Below are positions 44,073 through 55,335 of a stretch of 64,000 bases of DNA, one piece after another. Position numbers and translations under genes: made by a program. The notes beneath the pieces were generated by a model, which worked only from the letters and a program-made list of their open reading frames with translations, ran no database searches and was not told the origin of the DNA. Location: positions 65,522,501-65,586,500 of the forward strand of contig NC_091247.1 of assembly GCF_042477335.2 (NCBI RefSeq), in the 5' to 3' direction. The stretch's first letter is position 1. Every line of letters begins with the position of its first letter. The DNA is from Ovis canadensis. Taxonomy: Eukaryota; Chordata; Mammalia; Artiodactyla; Bovidae.

Positions 44073-46879
44073 CTAAGTATCTCAAAAATTGTCTTTTTGG
44101 AAAGCAGTTTATCCCTGATGGAGAAAGTATGCTGCATAAATGCACCAGCATCATTTATCAGCACCATTTTTTAAAAGTCAGGTTCACCACCCCTAATGCA
44201 TTTCTGTCAAAGTCAGGACATGAGACTAAAAACCATAAGGTCACCAATATCATTTGGATTTATTACTAAATATGAGATTCTGGTAGATGCTTTTTACATG
44301 GCTTTTGAGTCCACCAAGCAATAACTTCTTTTTTGTAAACATAAGGATATGAATTATTAAAAAATTAAAGACATTTAGAATAATGGTCCTCTATACGCAA
44401 AGTATTTATTTCAACTTTCATCATTCATAGTTTATTGCATTGATTTTTTTTTTCATCAGTTTACTTAGTATTAGGCTTCCACTGAACTCATCAATAAGAA
44501 ATGAATTTTGGTAACTTTCGAATCCACTATATTATTTTTCCTTTTATTTGTAGTGAATTTTTCTTCTCTCAGTGGTATTACTGCAATAAGTCAGTCATTA
44601 TTTCTTTATGTTTTCCCTTCTTTCTTTAGTATTTCATTTCCCTTTACAGCACATCTTGTGATCACAAAGAAAACAGAGACACTTATTTCTTTTAACAGTT
44701 GAAATTGCTGCAAGTGATTTAGCTGTCATTTAATTTGATTCCTCTCTTCTGTCTGTGGAGAAATATGTTTAATGTACTGGAAATTATGTTAATAAGAAAA
44801 AGCATTATCTCATTTAATGAAATAAATATACAAATATTTCAAAATAAAATAAAGAGGCAATCTTCACTGAGAAAAATGTCTCTTATGGTTTGCATAAAAT
44901 AAACAAATGGGAAAAATTATGAATACATTGAAACACTGACAAAAATGATGCCTACATTCAAAAGGAGAGGGGAAGTTCAGTAACTGAATTAGCCACAATT
45001 TAATCAAATATTTGTTGTTAAACTTCAGGCACATATGAAGGATCAAATTATTAATTTTATATTCCTGATTACTCTAAGAAAGATCATTTTATTTCTCTGG
45101 AATGGACACTGGGTTTTTGAAAAGTTTTCTTTATATTTTTTTCTCTTCTATTTCAGTTGGTCTTTCAGTGATTGCTACTGCTTGAATTAATAATTATCAG
45201 CAACTCATTGAAAATGTGACCGAACCCATGTAACTATAAGAAAGGTTAGAATTCCTTTGATTTTGCTAATCAAAACAAAGTCAATGAACTCGTTCCAAAG
45301 CTTTTATATATTAAAATTTATCTAACGCACAAAAAGGTTAAATAAATATTGTTAGTGATTTGAGCAAAACTTGAAGCAATTATGCAATAAAAGCATGACC
45401 ACAGTAACAGAAACACATAATTAGCAGTTTAATTACTGGCATGAAGACAAGCTAAAGATGTCAATAAAAAAAATCTTTAGTGACAAGCTGATTTTATTCT
45501 CTTTACTGCAATTTGTGAGAAATATTCACCACCTGATGAGTAAAACCTTTTTCATACAAACTACCTAACCTTCCACAAACTGAAATACTCAATATAAAAT
45601 ATTTCTGATTTCATTTCATTGCATAGTGAATCATTATATTTTTTCCCATTTAGATTAGCACTTTCTCTTCTCTGAAAATACAATATTTTCAGTCAGCAAG
45701 TAAAGAGCATTATGTTTTTTTAAAATGAGTTAAAGTAGCAGGTGTTCTTTGTTTCAATTTCATTTTTTTTTTCCAGCTTCAATAATATGTTTGACAGAAA
45801 TGCTTTCTTGTGTATGACATTCCAAATATTCTATCTTTTCTCATCTCCAAGTTTCAGCTGAGAAACACACATAAACCATGGATTGTTTTAAAAGGAGATA
45901 AATTGTCAGCTATAGTAGGAATAGTCAGGCTAATTTGACATTCCTCTAGGGCTCACAATTTCTTTTTCTCCCCATCTCTGTATTTAGAGTTATGGTGTGA
46001 GGTAAAGGAGAAAAATGAGTAAGTTTAGTTTACTGTGATATGGTCCACTTGTATTTTTTTTAGCACCATCCCAAGTTTTAGATTTTTAAAGCCTGAACTA
46101 CTTATCTTAAAGTGTTCAATGAATGCTTACTACCTCATATGTCATTGGTATTTTACCAGTAGCAGAAAACAGATATTTCAAGATAGAACCATATTGAATG
46201 AAGTTTGCCATCTTGTGATAAAAAGTGGATCATTTTGGCTGGTATTCAATAGCCACTTGTACAAGCCCAGTGCATGGAATGAGATCATGAAAGTCAGGAT
46301 TGCTAAGAAGTGTTGTCTATAAAAATCCTTAGGGCATGATGGAATACACTTAAAAAACAATAAACTCTAGCCATCACGAACAGAGTAAATAATAATTCCT
46401 AATACCACTGCCTTTTATAATTAGCCTACTGATTCTAATCATCTTGGCATATAGTTTCAATCAGATATCTTAACTAAATATTAAAGTTTTGAAAGAAGGG
46501 TATACAATACTAACTCAAAGAAAGATTCTAAGGAAATTGAAAATGTTTTTAAAAGCACATTTTATTTGGCTGTAATTTGATAAATGTGAACAGCGCAAGT
46601 ATTTGGGAGATTACTTTTTTGGGACTTCTTGCCTAATATATCAGTTACTAGAACCATTCATTTCTTACACATAGTTGGATTAGAGGTCCCTTGCATCCAT
46701 AAAAAGTTCCATTTTCTGTGAGCTTTTCATCACTATTCATTATATATCACAATCAGCTTCTAAGTTTCTGTTTGAACTATAGACCTAAACTTACTTAGAT
46801 TTTTCAACTGTAATCATACAGGCTTAAAACTCTCTTGCTTTCTACACTTTTGTGGTCCAGATAGACGTTATCATTACCA

Positions 46880-47100
46880 AGCATGTTAATTTACAAACCT
46901 CCAGGGAACTCCTTGTGTCAGCCATTGTAGAGGATGGTCAAGCAATGGTACCTGCCTTTGGAAAGCTTACAGGCTAGTAAAGAAGACGGTGTGTCAAAGG
47001 TAACATTGCATCATAATTGAAGTGTAGTTATGATAAATACCAAACAGTTGACACAATAAATACAAGAAAGTTCATAAGACAGAGGGAACACAGTAGTCTT
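46880..47100 (-). mobile_element. Probable L2 LINE 3' fragment
   Basis: Reverse-complement L2-like text: CTGCCTTTGGAAAGCTTACAGGCTAGTAAAG followed by AATTGAAGTGTAGTTATGATAA. Diverged. Confidence 0.45.
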
Positions 47101-47151
47101 TATGGGTAGATTCCTTTATTAAGTGGGTACTATGGGCAAGTGGGCAAGAGG

Positions 47152-47335
47152 GGCTTCCCAGATGGCACAGCGGTAAAGAATCTGCCCACCAATTCAGGAG
47201 ACATGGGTTTGATCCTGGGTTGAAAGACCCGCTGGAAAAGGAAATGGCAACCTACTCCAGTATTTTTCCCTGGAAAATGGACAGAGGAGCCTGGCGGCAT
47301 TGCAAAGAGTTGGACACGACTGAACAACTGAGCAT
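47152..47335 (+). mobile_element. Bov-tA SINE
   Basis: Head GGGGCTTCCCAGATGGCACA, GTTTGATCCTGGGTTGAAAG, CAACCTACTCCAGTATTTTT, then a shortened Bov-A part and tail GGACACGACTGAACAACTGA. Confidence 0.92.
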
Positions 47336-49214
47336 GAACGCACTATAAAGCTTTAAAATGAAAAATCACACTTCAGTTTATGAACCAAAAAGGCCCATGT
47401 AGAGGTGAATAGTCAAACATGAGAAATAACTCACCCAAAGAAAAATGTATTCGAATGGGGACTCTACAGTTCTGCTGACTCGAAATTCTAGGTATAAGTA
47501 AGAAAGCATTGGAGATGAGATGAGCGAGGAAGTATATCAGGTAGAGAGGAAAGGAAGGATTCATGAAACATGCGCAGGACAAGGTGGATTATTTTTCCAG
47601 GGAGAGTAGCAAGAGCCATGAGACAAAGACTGGAAATAAAAAAGATGAGAATAATAGAAAATTGCGAGTGTGTCCTCTGGGCAGTGAGGAGTCTGAGATG
47701 GTTTCTGAAGAGAAGGCTAGCACGGTGAACACAAAGTAAAGCAGGAATTGGAAAGGTAAGAGACAAAAAGCAAAAGATGGATGCTGTTGTTACTCCACCC
47801 AGACCTCTGTCCCCCGGGGGCAGCCCTCCCCCAACTGCTGGGAGTATTAGTGGCTCAAGATCCTCAGCTGCCCTCTTTTCTGCAGAACTGTCCTCAGGCT
47901 TCAGGATCCACTTTACCAGAGAGGTTTGAACCTCCTCCCTTCCAACCCATACAAAGACTGCCTGACATGGGAAAAAGCCAGCTCCTTTGAAGTGAGGGAC
48001 ATCAACTCTGTGGGGTAAGTTGAAGCTACCCTCTAGCTGAAGCCACTTGCCTTGTGCCACTTCCTCAGTGCTTCCTGGTCTTGGACTCTGCTGCTAGGAA
48101 ATCTGACCCAAGATTTCAAGCTGCCACTGTCTTCCTCTCTCTTAACGGAAGGATGACTCCTGCTGCTAACAGATAAGTGATAGCAACTTCACCCAGTCTC
48201 ACCCATAAAACAATCAGTGCACAGGAAAAGTAACCAGGACACACACGGAGGCCACCTAAATGCAATTTTTGGGCTTCTTGGCCTTGATTGTTCAAAGAAT
48301 AAAATCTGTATGGCATTGATGGGGGTAGTTTATAATTTGACCACAGTAGCATGCATGGGAGATACAAAGAAGCCTTCACCTGGCATGGATGTGGGAAAAA
48401 AAAAAAAAGAAAAAACAGAATACTCTCTTATTATATGAATAGTAACCTACCAGCAATTCAGACTTTCCCTTCTAAACCCCATCAGAGTGTCACAGCTTAA
48501 CCAATCATTAACTCCCATTTTTCATCCAACAGGAAATATCCCTGCTGACTGCAAGAAACCAACTCAAATTTACATCTGTGTAAGTTGTGAAATGAAAAAG
48601 AAAAAAGAAAACTGTATATTATTGAGAAACCAACAAACTTTCAGATTTCTTTTCAAAATATAATCGGATTCCTACTGCACTCCAACATAAATACCATGGT
48701 GTCTTGTATTCTTACACCAAACATTGATATTCTCCATTGTTTATGTCTAGGTGAGATTCTCTGAGTCTTCTCTCTAAAATCCCCTGGTGCTACTTAGTAT
48801 GATGACTACTTGCCACAAAAAGAAAACTTTTCTTCAATAACTTTCAGAGCACAAATTTTAAGACACTTCATGATAGTTTGATACAGAGAAGGGGGAGGAG
48901 AGAGAGAGAGGGATGACTTTGGGGAGAATATGAAGATATCAGGCTCAAACCACAAACCTTCATGAGTTAATATGGCTTTAATTTTTTTTCCTAAACAACA
49001 TCCTTTCATTTTCATGAGTAATTTTTAAAAAATAATTTGTATTTAATATTCAATCTTTCTTGCTCTTTCCGTATAAAGATAACTACCTAGTAGCTCATCT
49101 TCCCTTCCTCAGAACAAATATCCTTTTTGTGCAAAGGGATTGAATGATTATTTGCAAAAATTAATAGAGATGGCAAAGTGAATGGGCAAATGCAACAACA
49201 GTGTTTTCAACTTT
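47336..49214. other. Unclassified stretch with a GC-richer core
   Basis: Between about 47780 and 48180 the sequence is clearly less AT-rich (CCCCCGGGGGCAGCCCTCCC at about 47811) and creates a 190-aa frame on the minus strand (47488-48060) and a 69-aa frame on the plus strand. Neither shows a known domain. The core may be an old LTR or other dispersed repeat that I cannot name. A poly-A-like run at 48394-48407 and a GA microsatellite at 48893-48912 are present. Confidence 0.4.
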
Positions 49215-49480
49215 GAAAATAGTTTAACCCAGGGAGCCTGGTGAATATAGTTTCTGGGCCTCACCCCAGGAATCTTGGATTCAGTAGATTTGAGGACAGG
49301 CCAGGAATCTCAGTGTTCTTGCCTGGAGAATCCCAGGGACGGGGAAGCCTGGTGGACTGCCGTCTATGGGGTGCACAGAGTCAGACACGACTGAAGCAAC
49401 TTAGCAGCAGCAGCAGCAGGAATCTCTGTTTAGGAAGTACTCTAGGTAATTCTGTTGCATGTGTCTGCAGACCAGACCTT
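49215..49480. mobile_element. Probable MER5-type hAT element split by Bov-A
   Basis: GGGCCTCACCCCAGGAATCTTGG and GGATTCAGTAGATTTGAGG before the SINE, and GTACTCTAGGTAATTCTGTTGC after it, resemble the two halves of a MER5-type element. Only remnants of inverted ends remain. Confidence 0.5.
49312..49416 (+). mobile_element. Bov-A SINE unit with perfect target-site duplication
   Basis: From AGTGTTCTTGCCTGGAGAAT to ACTTAGCAGCAGCAGCAG. Flanked by CAGGAATCTC at 49302-49311 and 49417-49426, exact over 10 bp. It is a single second-type Bov-A2 unit without its 5' unit. Confidence 0.9.
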
Positions 49481-49783
49481 GAAACCATCAGTTCTGGTGA
49501 ACACTAGTCTTTGAACCATTTTTGTATGTTGTTTATAATCTCCCATCTACTAAATCTTTTGTCTAGCCTAGACAACTGGATTATGGTAGGCTTGACTGTT
49601 CCTAACTTATATATAAGTTATCACCCAATTCCTTGATTTAAAACCATAATGCCTACCTTGAAAGGTACTCCTATATGAGGGGAAAACATCACCACTCAGA
49701 ATAAAAGTCAACTCCTCAGCACTGATGTTACTGTCCTTGAAATACAGCCACCAGCTGCCTTTACATAGACAGGGACCCTCTAG

Positions 49784-49992
49784 GCATTCCCTGGTGGCTC
49801 GGATGGTAAAGAATCCGCCTGCAGTGCAAGAGACACAGGAGATGTGGGCTCAATCCCTGGGTTGGGAAGATCCCCTGGAGAAGGAAATGGCAACCCACTC
49901 CAGTATTCTTGCCTGGGAAATCCCACAGACAGGGGAGACAGGCAGGTTACAGTGCATGGGGTCACAGTCAAACATGACTGAGCAATTAACAC
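49784..49992 (+). mobile_element. Bov-tA SINE
   Basis: Head GGCATTCCCTGGTGGCTCGG, GGTAAAGAATCCGCCTGCAG, GGAGAAGGAAATGGCAACCC, tail AAACATGACTGAGCAATTAA. Forms an inverted pair with the copy at 50110-50318. Confidence 0.93.
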
Positions 49993-50109
49993 GTCCATTA
50001 AATCATACCATCTGGAGATGAGACTTGGATCTCAGATAAGTTTTGAGAATGGACTCTCACTCTTTATTTATCTAAAAATGGAGTAACCTTTGCCTAAACG
50101 CACAGTTTC

Positions 50110-50318
50110 ATTGTTTAGTCGCTAAGTCATGTCCAACTCTTTTGCGACCCCATGGACTCTAGCCTGCCAGGCTCCTCTGTCCCTGGCTTTTCCCAGGCAA
50201 GAATAATGGAATGGGTTGCCATTCTCTTCTCCAGAGGATCTTCTCAACCCAGGGACTGAACCCCTGTCTCCTATATTGGCAAGAGTATTCTTTACTGCTA
50301 AGCCACCAGGGAAGCCCT
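50110..50318 (-). mobile_element. Bov-tA SINE
   Basis: Minus-strand copy from CATTGTTTAGTCGCTAAGTC to CTAAGCCACCAGGGAAGCC. It lies 117 bp from a plus-strand copy, so a transcript could fold the two together. Confidence 0.93.
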
Positions 50319-51567
50319 GAATACACAATTAGCTAAGTGTAAACTATAAATTTGTTGTTGACTTATTTTCCCTCAGAAAAAAGATAATTCACTTCCATCT
50401 GGGACAAGGTAATCCCTCTTAGCATCACACATATTTGTGCACCAACAGAGATGAGCCTAAACTCAATTTCTCTAATTTCTGGCACTTTCTTAAAATAAAT
50501 ATTTGGGGCCACTAAAATGAACCCCAATAGTAATAGTGAAGATAAAAATAAAAGAGGCAGACCCCAAGACATTTAAATATAAATAAAAATTAATGTTAGA
50601 TCATTCTCCAAAACATTGTTTATCTCCAGAGCAAGTAAAATGAAGCCAATACACAGAAGAATGCTTGCATGCTGGGGGGTTGTGTAGAAAGAGGTGCCAG
50701 GGAGAAAGGTGCTTTTTTTTTAAATTGAATGTAACCCAACAAAGACTTGGCAGACTACATATTTAAAAGGTTAGGAATGCTTGCAGAAATTGATTCATTC
50801 ACACTGTTGTGAATCATTTAGCACACACTTCAGAGAGAGTTTAGCATCTTAGTCTCTGCCTCCCACTTCCTAAGAAAGGCTGTTAATCAAAATGAAGACT
50901 CCTAGATGCAGCCTTGGGAATGGGGCAAAGAGATGAGTAGGAAGGAGTACCACGTGGAAGCACTTTTCTCCTGTAACGGTATGGTTTTTCCCTACTCTGA
51001 GCCTGAAAGGTTTAATGCAATAGCATCCCATAAATTAATACATGGATTCTCAGACTGGGGTCGTTAGTACAGTTACATAAAAACAAGTTTGATATTTAGG
51101 GAATGCTTTTGAATGTCTAAGTCTCAAAGTACCCATTTCACTTAGATGTAGCTTTTTCTTCCAAATTTAAAGATTATGGAGTAAAGGGGCATATTACTAT
51201 AAATTATCTAAATGAAATGATGTAAAAGCATCTGTATTTGTAAAAATCTTGTCATGATCATAAAAGAAAATTAAACCTCATTCTTGAAAGGAAAAAAAAA
51301 ATTGTACACGCCATTTAACTGCACTTTTAAGAATAATAAATCTACCAATTTATCGGACTGTAGGCCAGAACATTAGAAATAAGCCATGTAAAAGCTGAAT
51401 TTTACACATGCACACATACACAAAACTAACAATGTAATAAGGTCAATAAAATTTGCTAGATTTCTTTTATTTTGAAAGTGCCAGTAAATTTACTAGTACT
51501 TTTAAAAGAAAAGATGATAAATTACCAGTAAAGTAAAATATGCAGGTGATAAATTATTAATGATTCC
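50319..51567. other. Single-copy AT-rich sequence
   Basis: No repeat or gene recognised; the 69-aa minus-strand frame at 50363-50572 has a hydrophobic start but no known domain. Confidence 0.45.
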
Positions 51568-51780
51568 GGTCAACTCATTGGAAAAGCCCCTGTTTCTGGA
51601 AAGCGTGAAGGCAAAAGGAGAAAGGGGTGGCAGAGAATGAAATGGTGAGATAGAATCACTGACTCAACGGACATGAATTTGAGCAAACCCTAGGAGACAG
51701 TGAAGGACAGAGAAGCCTGGTGTGCAGCAATCCATGGGGTCCACAAAGAGTCAGACACAACTTAGCAACACCACCACCAA
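51568..51780 (+). mobile_element. BovB 3' end fragment, diverged
   Basis: From CAACTCATTGGAAAAGCCCC through GACTCAACGGACATGAATTT to GTCAGACACAACTTAGCAAC, followed by an ACC repeat. Older than the main copies by its substitutions. Confidence 0.82.
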
Positions 51781-52040
51781 GGGTTGATAAATGATGGTTA
51801 AATAATTATGTAATTTATAACATTTAATAAGTAATGTCTCAAATTTCAATAACAAAAAAACACAGTAAAGAAAAAATACACAAAATAAATATGTATTTAC
51901 TTTCTACAGACGAAAATGTGCAGGTTTCTAAAACCAAAGTAAGATGATGAAGAGCAGTGGATAGGATTGGGAGGAGTCTCTCTCACAAAGAATCTCTCAT
52001 TCACTAGACCAAGACCACTAATCACAAAGTAAAACTCATG
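51781..52040. other. No feature recognised
   Basis: AT-rich sequence between a BovB fragment and a Bov-A. Confidence 0.4.
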
Positions 52041-52174
52041 ACGCGTGCGCTCAGTTGCTCAGTCATGTCTGACTCTTTGCTACTCTATGGATTGTAGCCT
52101 GCCAGACTCCTCTGTCCATTGGATTCTCCAGGCAAGAATACTGGAGTGGGTTGCCATGCCCTTCTCCAGGGGAA
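52041..52174 (-). mobile_element. Bov-A SINE monomer
   Basis: Minus-strand unit from GCGTGCGCTCAGTTGCTCAG to GCCATGCCCTTCTCCAGGGG. The tRNA-like head is absent. Confidence 0.88.
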
Positions 52175-52559
52175 CATTCTTGGACATGTCCCTATTCCCA
52201 AAAAGGTCTTCTCCCACAATTACTGCAATACAATATTAAGCTGTAATGACATCATATTCACCCAGGAAAAATAGTACTAGAAAGTGAAAAAGGAGGAGGA
52301 ATTCATTTCTCAAGTAGCTGTGATAATTGAGATACCCAAATAATCCCAGGAATAGCTCATTTAAAGGTCACTTACATCTAGTTTTAAGATGCATAAAATA
52401 CCTATTGCAATCCATTTTAATCTATCCCTTTGGTAGACAAAAACAAAAGTAATGAGAGACAAATTTATAGTTTCAGCATTTGGGCTAAAAGCAGAAAGTC
52501 TGATCCTTAACTGTTTATCTTACAACACTTTTTTCATGCCTTCAGTATGTCAATAAGTA

Positions 52560-52700
52560 ATATTTTTAATTCAAGTCTCATAGCCACCCTATTCCTATCA
52601 CCATCTTATAGATGATGATGAGGGCAGAGAGTGGCTGAGTCCCTTGTCTGGCTTTGTGAGTTTGTGTCCTGTCTCACTGGTTCTCATTCTAAATCAAAGG
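52560..52700 (-). mobile_element. Possible MIR fragment
   Basis: ATTCCTATCACCATCTTATAGATGATGATGAGG resembles the reverse-complement MIR phrase CCATTTTACAGATGAGGAAACTGAGG, followed by GAGTGGCTGAGTCCCTTGTC. Confidence 0.45.
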
Positions 52701-52944
52701 CAAGGGAAAGCCCCTCAGTGCAGTCGTGGTTTTCATATTCATAACTCTTGGTCAGAGCTACTGCTCTCAAGCCTTGGCCAAGCACCTTATTCTCTGTGTA
52801 AGTAGGTTACAAAAAGGAATTTCATATCACGGATTCTCTTCCCTTCCGTGTATATAATGAATTTTCACTTGTTTAAGAACAGCCATTTGTGACTAGAGTT
52901 GTGGATGCTAAAAGGCGATTCCTATATAGATGAGGGTGATCTTG

Positions 52945-52975
52945 TGTTGCTGTTGCTGTCCAGTCACTAATAACG
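52945..52975 (-). mobile_element. Short Bov-A end fragment
   Basis: TTGCTGTTGCTGTCCAGTCAC resembles the tail-side end of minus-strand Bov SINEs, and nothing more of the element follows. Confidence 0.5.
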
Positions 52976-52976
52976 T

Positions 52977-53043
52977 ATATGTTGTTTATTTTTAAACAAT
53001 ATATGCATTGTTTAAACAACATATGTGATCTTATATGTTGTTT
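52977..53043. repeat. Cluster of 11-bp direct and inverted repeats
   Basis: ATATGTTGTTT occurs at 52977-52987 and 53033-53043, and its reverse complement AAACAACATAT at 53014-53024. A further hairpin is AAACAAT (52994-53000) with ATTGTTT (53007-53013). Confidence 0.85.
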
Positions 53044-53054
53044 AATTTTTAACT

Positions 53055-53250
53055 GCGGTTCTCAACCCTGGCTGCACAATTGGAATCACCTTGGGAGCTT
53101 TAAAAAAAATCCTTGCCCAGGCTTCATCCCCAAGGATACAGAGTTAATGGGGTGGGGTGGGGCCCAGGCACTGTTTTTTTTTTGTTTTTTGTTTTTTTTC
53201 AAAAGCTCCCCAGGTGACTCTAATGTGCAGCCAGGGTTGAGACCCACTGA
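53055..53250. mobile_element. hAT-type miniature transposon (MER5/MER58-like)
   Basis: Ends are inverted to each other: CAACCCTGGCTGCACA on the left matches TGTGCAGCCAGGGTTG on the right exactly, with further partial pairing (ACCTTGGGAGCTTT with AAAGCTCCCCAGGT). The centre has GGGGTGGGGTGGGGCCCAGG and an expanded T-rich stretch at 53174-53199. Non-autonomous and old. Confidence 0.85.
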
Positions 53251-53255
53251 TTTTA

Positions 53256-54856
53256 CAGCCTTGGTACTACAGCTAAGGTATAACTACAGGATGAGGCAGG
53301 AGAGCTGATTTCCAACCTATGGTAGATAATGGATTTACACTCAGAAGCAAGTGGATCTTAGTTTGTGACTAAGAAAATGGGAATAACAGTGTCTTACATA
53401 CCAAAGCTAAAGAATTAAATTAGAAGCTTTTCTTCTTATCCTCTCCAGATGTGGTTGACCTGAAGCTTAAAACACGTGTTTAAGTATCTCAGAGGATAGG
53501 AAGAGCAGCGTGAAAACCAAAAAAAAAAAAAAAAAGATACTATTCTCACCAATTCTTTAAAAAGAAAAACCATCAACACTCTCCATTTATGCAGAGGGAA
53601 TGTATCAGATAAATACATGTTAAAAGCTAGCTTTGAAAAAATTTTGAATTGCATTTTCTCAACATCTCATTTCAAATTTCCATGTACTTTTATACAATTT
53701 AAGATCCTCGGAGGCAATGAAGTATTGTTATAAGATGGATGGATTCATCTTCCAACATATTAAGATAATGACACTGCCCATATTCAGGCTTCAACCTTTA
53801 CCTGAGAAATCTCTGCTAGGGAAAAAAAAAAAATCCCAACCCTGAGAGACATGTGTCAAAACTTAATCATTCCACTTCAGTAAGAAGTTACCTCCAAATG
53901 ATAGCAGACCACCATTTTCTTTTAATTTTTAAAGAAAAGCATTCCAAATAGAAATGACATTTCAAAAGCATTTTAACTGCACCGAAGCTTTCCAGGTTCC
54001 CAGTCACAGCACCGTGTTAATAGCAGCATCGTGAATGCCTTCAAGTAAAACCAGTAGGGCAGATATTTCATTAAAATCTTAGATTCCTTTTTAACTCTGG
54101 TGGTAGGATTGGGTGACATGATAATTACGTTATATAGAGATTTATTACATTTTGATATCAGGCAACATCTCTTGGCCTACATCCGTATCTGTGATATACC
54201 TGAGGTTTTCACAGAGAGCAAGCCTGGTACAAGAGTGATGACGAGCTCAAACACAATACTTGACCTAAATACATTATGTAGCACCAGGTATCTGTTAAAT
54301 AGGTCAGCCTGGGCTCTTAAAAGTTATGCAAAACTTATTTCTGCCACACGGGAGATACGACACTAGTCAAGCTGTATAAAAATCAGCTTTTTAGGCAGGA
54401 AGAAAATGCTTCTCATCACTAGATGCGGGGGAGACTCTTTTGCCATACATAAAATGTCTTAAATACTATACTATGCTTGTCATATGTCTTTAGGACACAG
54501 AAAGCAATAAAAACAACAAGGCTGATGAAATGCCAGGATTCATTTAAGTGGATGAGAATTCTTTGAGCACTCTTACTCTTCCTGTAAAAGCAAATGAGAT
54601 TTCTAAGGTGCACAGGTCTCAGCTACCAAACCTAAGCGATGGCTATTGTCACAGGATGCAGACCTAGCTGATTGCTTTCAGCAGTGAAGAAACATGGTTC
54701 CAGCTCATGGGGCTAACGTGACTCCACCTCTACCTCTACTCCTACTTGGGACAAAGTTATCTTGTTCCTTTTCAGTGTGGCTTCATTATTTGCCTTAGGT
54801 GTGCAGGCTGTTAGGTTTAAAACATCAAATAAATTGAAGTTTTGCAAAACTTTTTC
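53256..54856. other. Single-copy sequence, no gene seen
   Basis: Includes poly-A at about 53519-53536 and an 88-aa frame at 54100-54366 without a known domain. Confidence 0.45.
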
Positions 54857-55078
54857 TGGGCTTCCCTGGTAGTTCAGTGGTAAAGAATCTGCCTGCAATG
54901 CAGAAGACACAGGTTCAATCCTTGGATCAGGAAGATCCCCTGGAGAGGGAAATGGCAACCCACTCCAGTATTCTTGCCTGGAAAATCTCATGGAAAGACG
55001 CCTGACGGGCTATGGTCCATGGGGTCACAAGTGTCAGAGCAAAAGAGTCAGACATGACTTAGCAACTAAACAATAACA
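54857..55078 (+). mobile_element. Bov-tA SINE
   Basis: Head GGGCTTCCCTGGTAGTTCAG, GGTAAAGAATCTGCCTGCAA, GGCAACCCACTCCAGTATTC, tail GTCAGACATGACTTAGCAAC. A small duplication of the GTCAGAG part lies near the tail. Confidence 0.93.
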
Positions 55079-55144
55079 CGATACTCTTTCCCTGCTCAAA
55101 TCAGTAATTTTTATGGGGCTAAGGTTTCTGCATGAGCCCTAGAT

Positions 55145-55335
55145 CTAAAAACATAACCAGTTATTCTCAAGGCATCATCTCAGGGATCAGCAGCATAAAA
55201 TAGCAACTGGGAAATTGTTAGAAATGCCAATTACAATTCACCCTGTAGAGATCCACTGAATCAGAAATTCTAGGGGAGGGGTGCAGGGCTTTGTGCTTTA
55301 ACTGGCCCTCCAGTTTGAAAAGCCCTGAACTAAGC
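55145..55335 (+). mobile_element. MER5A-like hAT miniature transposon
   Basis: GATCAGCAGCATAAAATAGC, CTGGGAAATTGTTAGAAATG, CACTGAATCAGAAATTCTAGG and CTGGCCCTCCAGTTTGAAAAG occur in MER5A order. Confidence 0.75.

Larger units (their letters stand above)
40924..46879. other. About 6 kb without recognised ruminant insertions
   Basis: The longest interval in the window lacking BovB, Bov-tA or Bov-A. It contains two copies of a ~150-bp sequence (41899-42050 and 43085-43230), a CT microsatellite, a purine-rich tract with a G-quadruplex motif, and a 32-bp palindrome at 44041-44072. Frames on both strands up to 110 aa (43379-43711 minus) mirror the purine-rich tract and are low complexity. No exon is supported. 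Confidence 0.5.
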
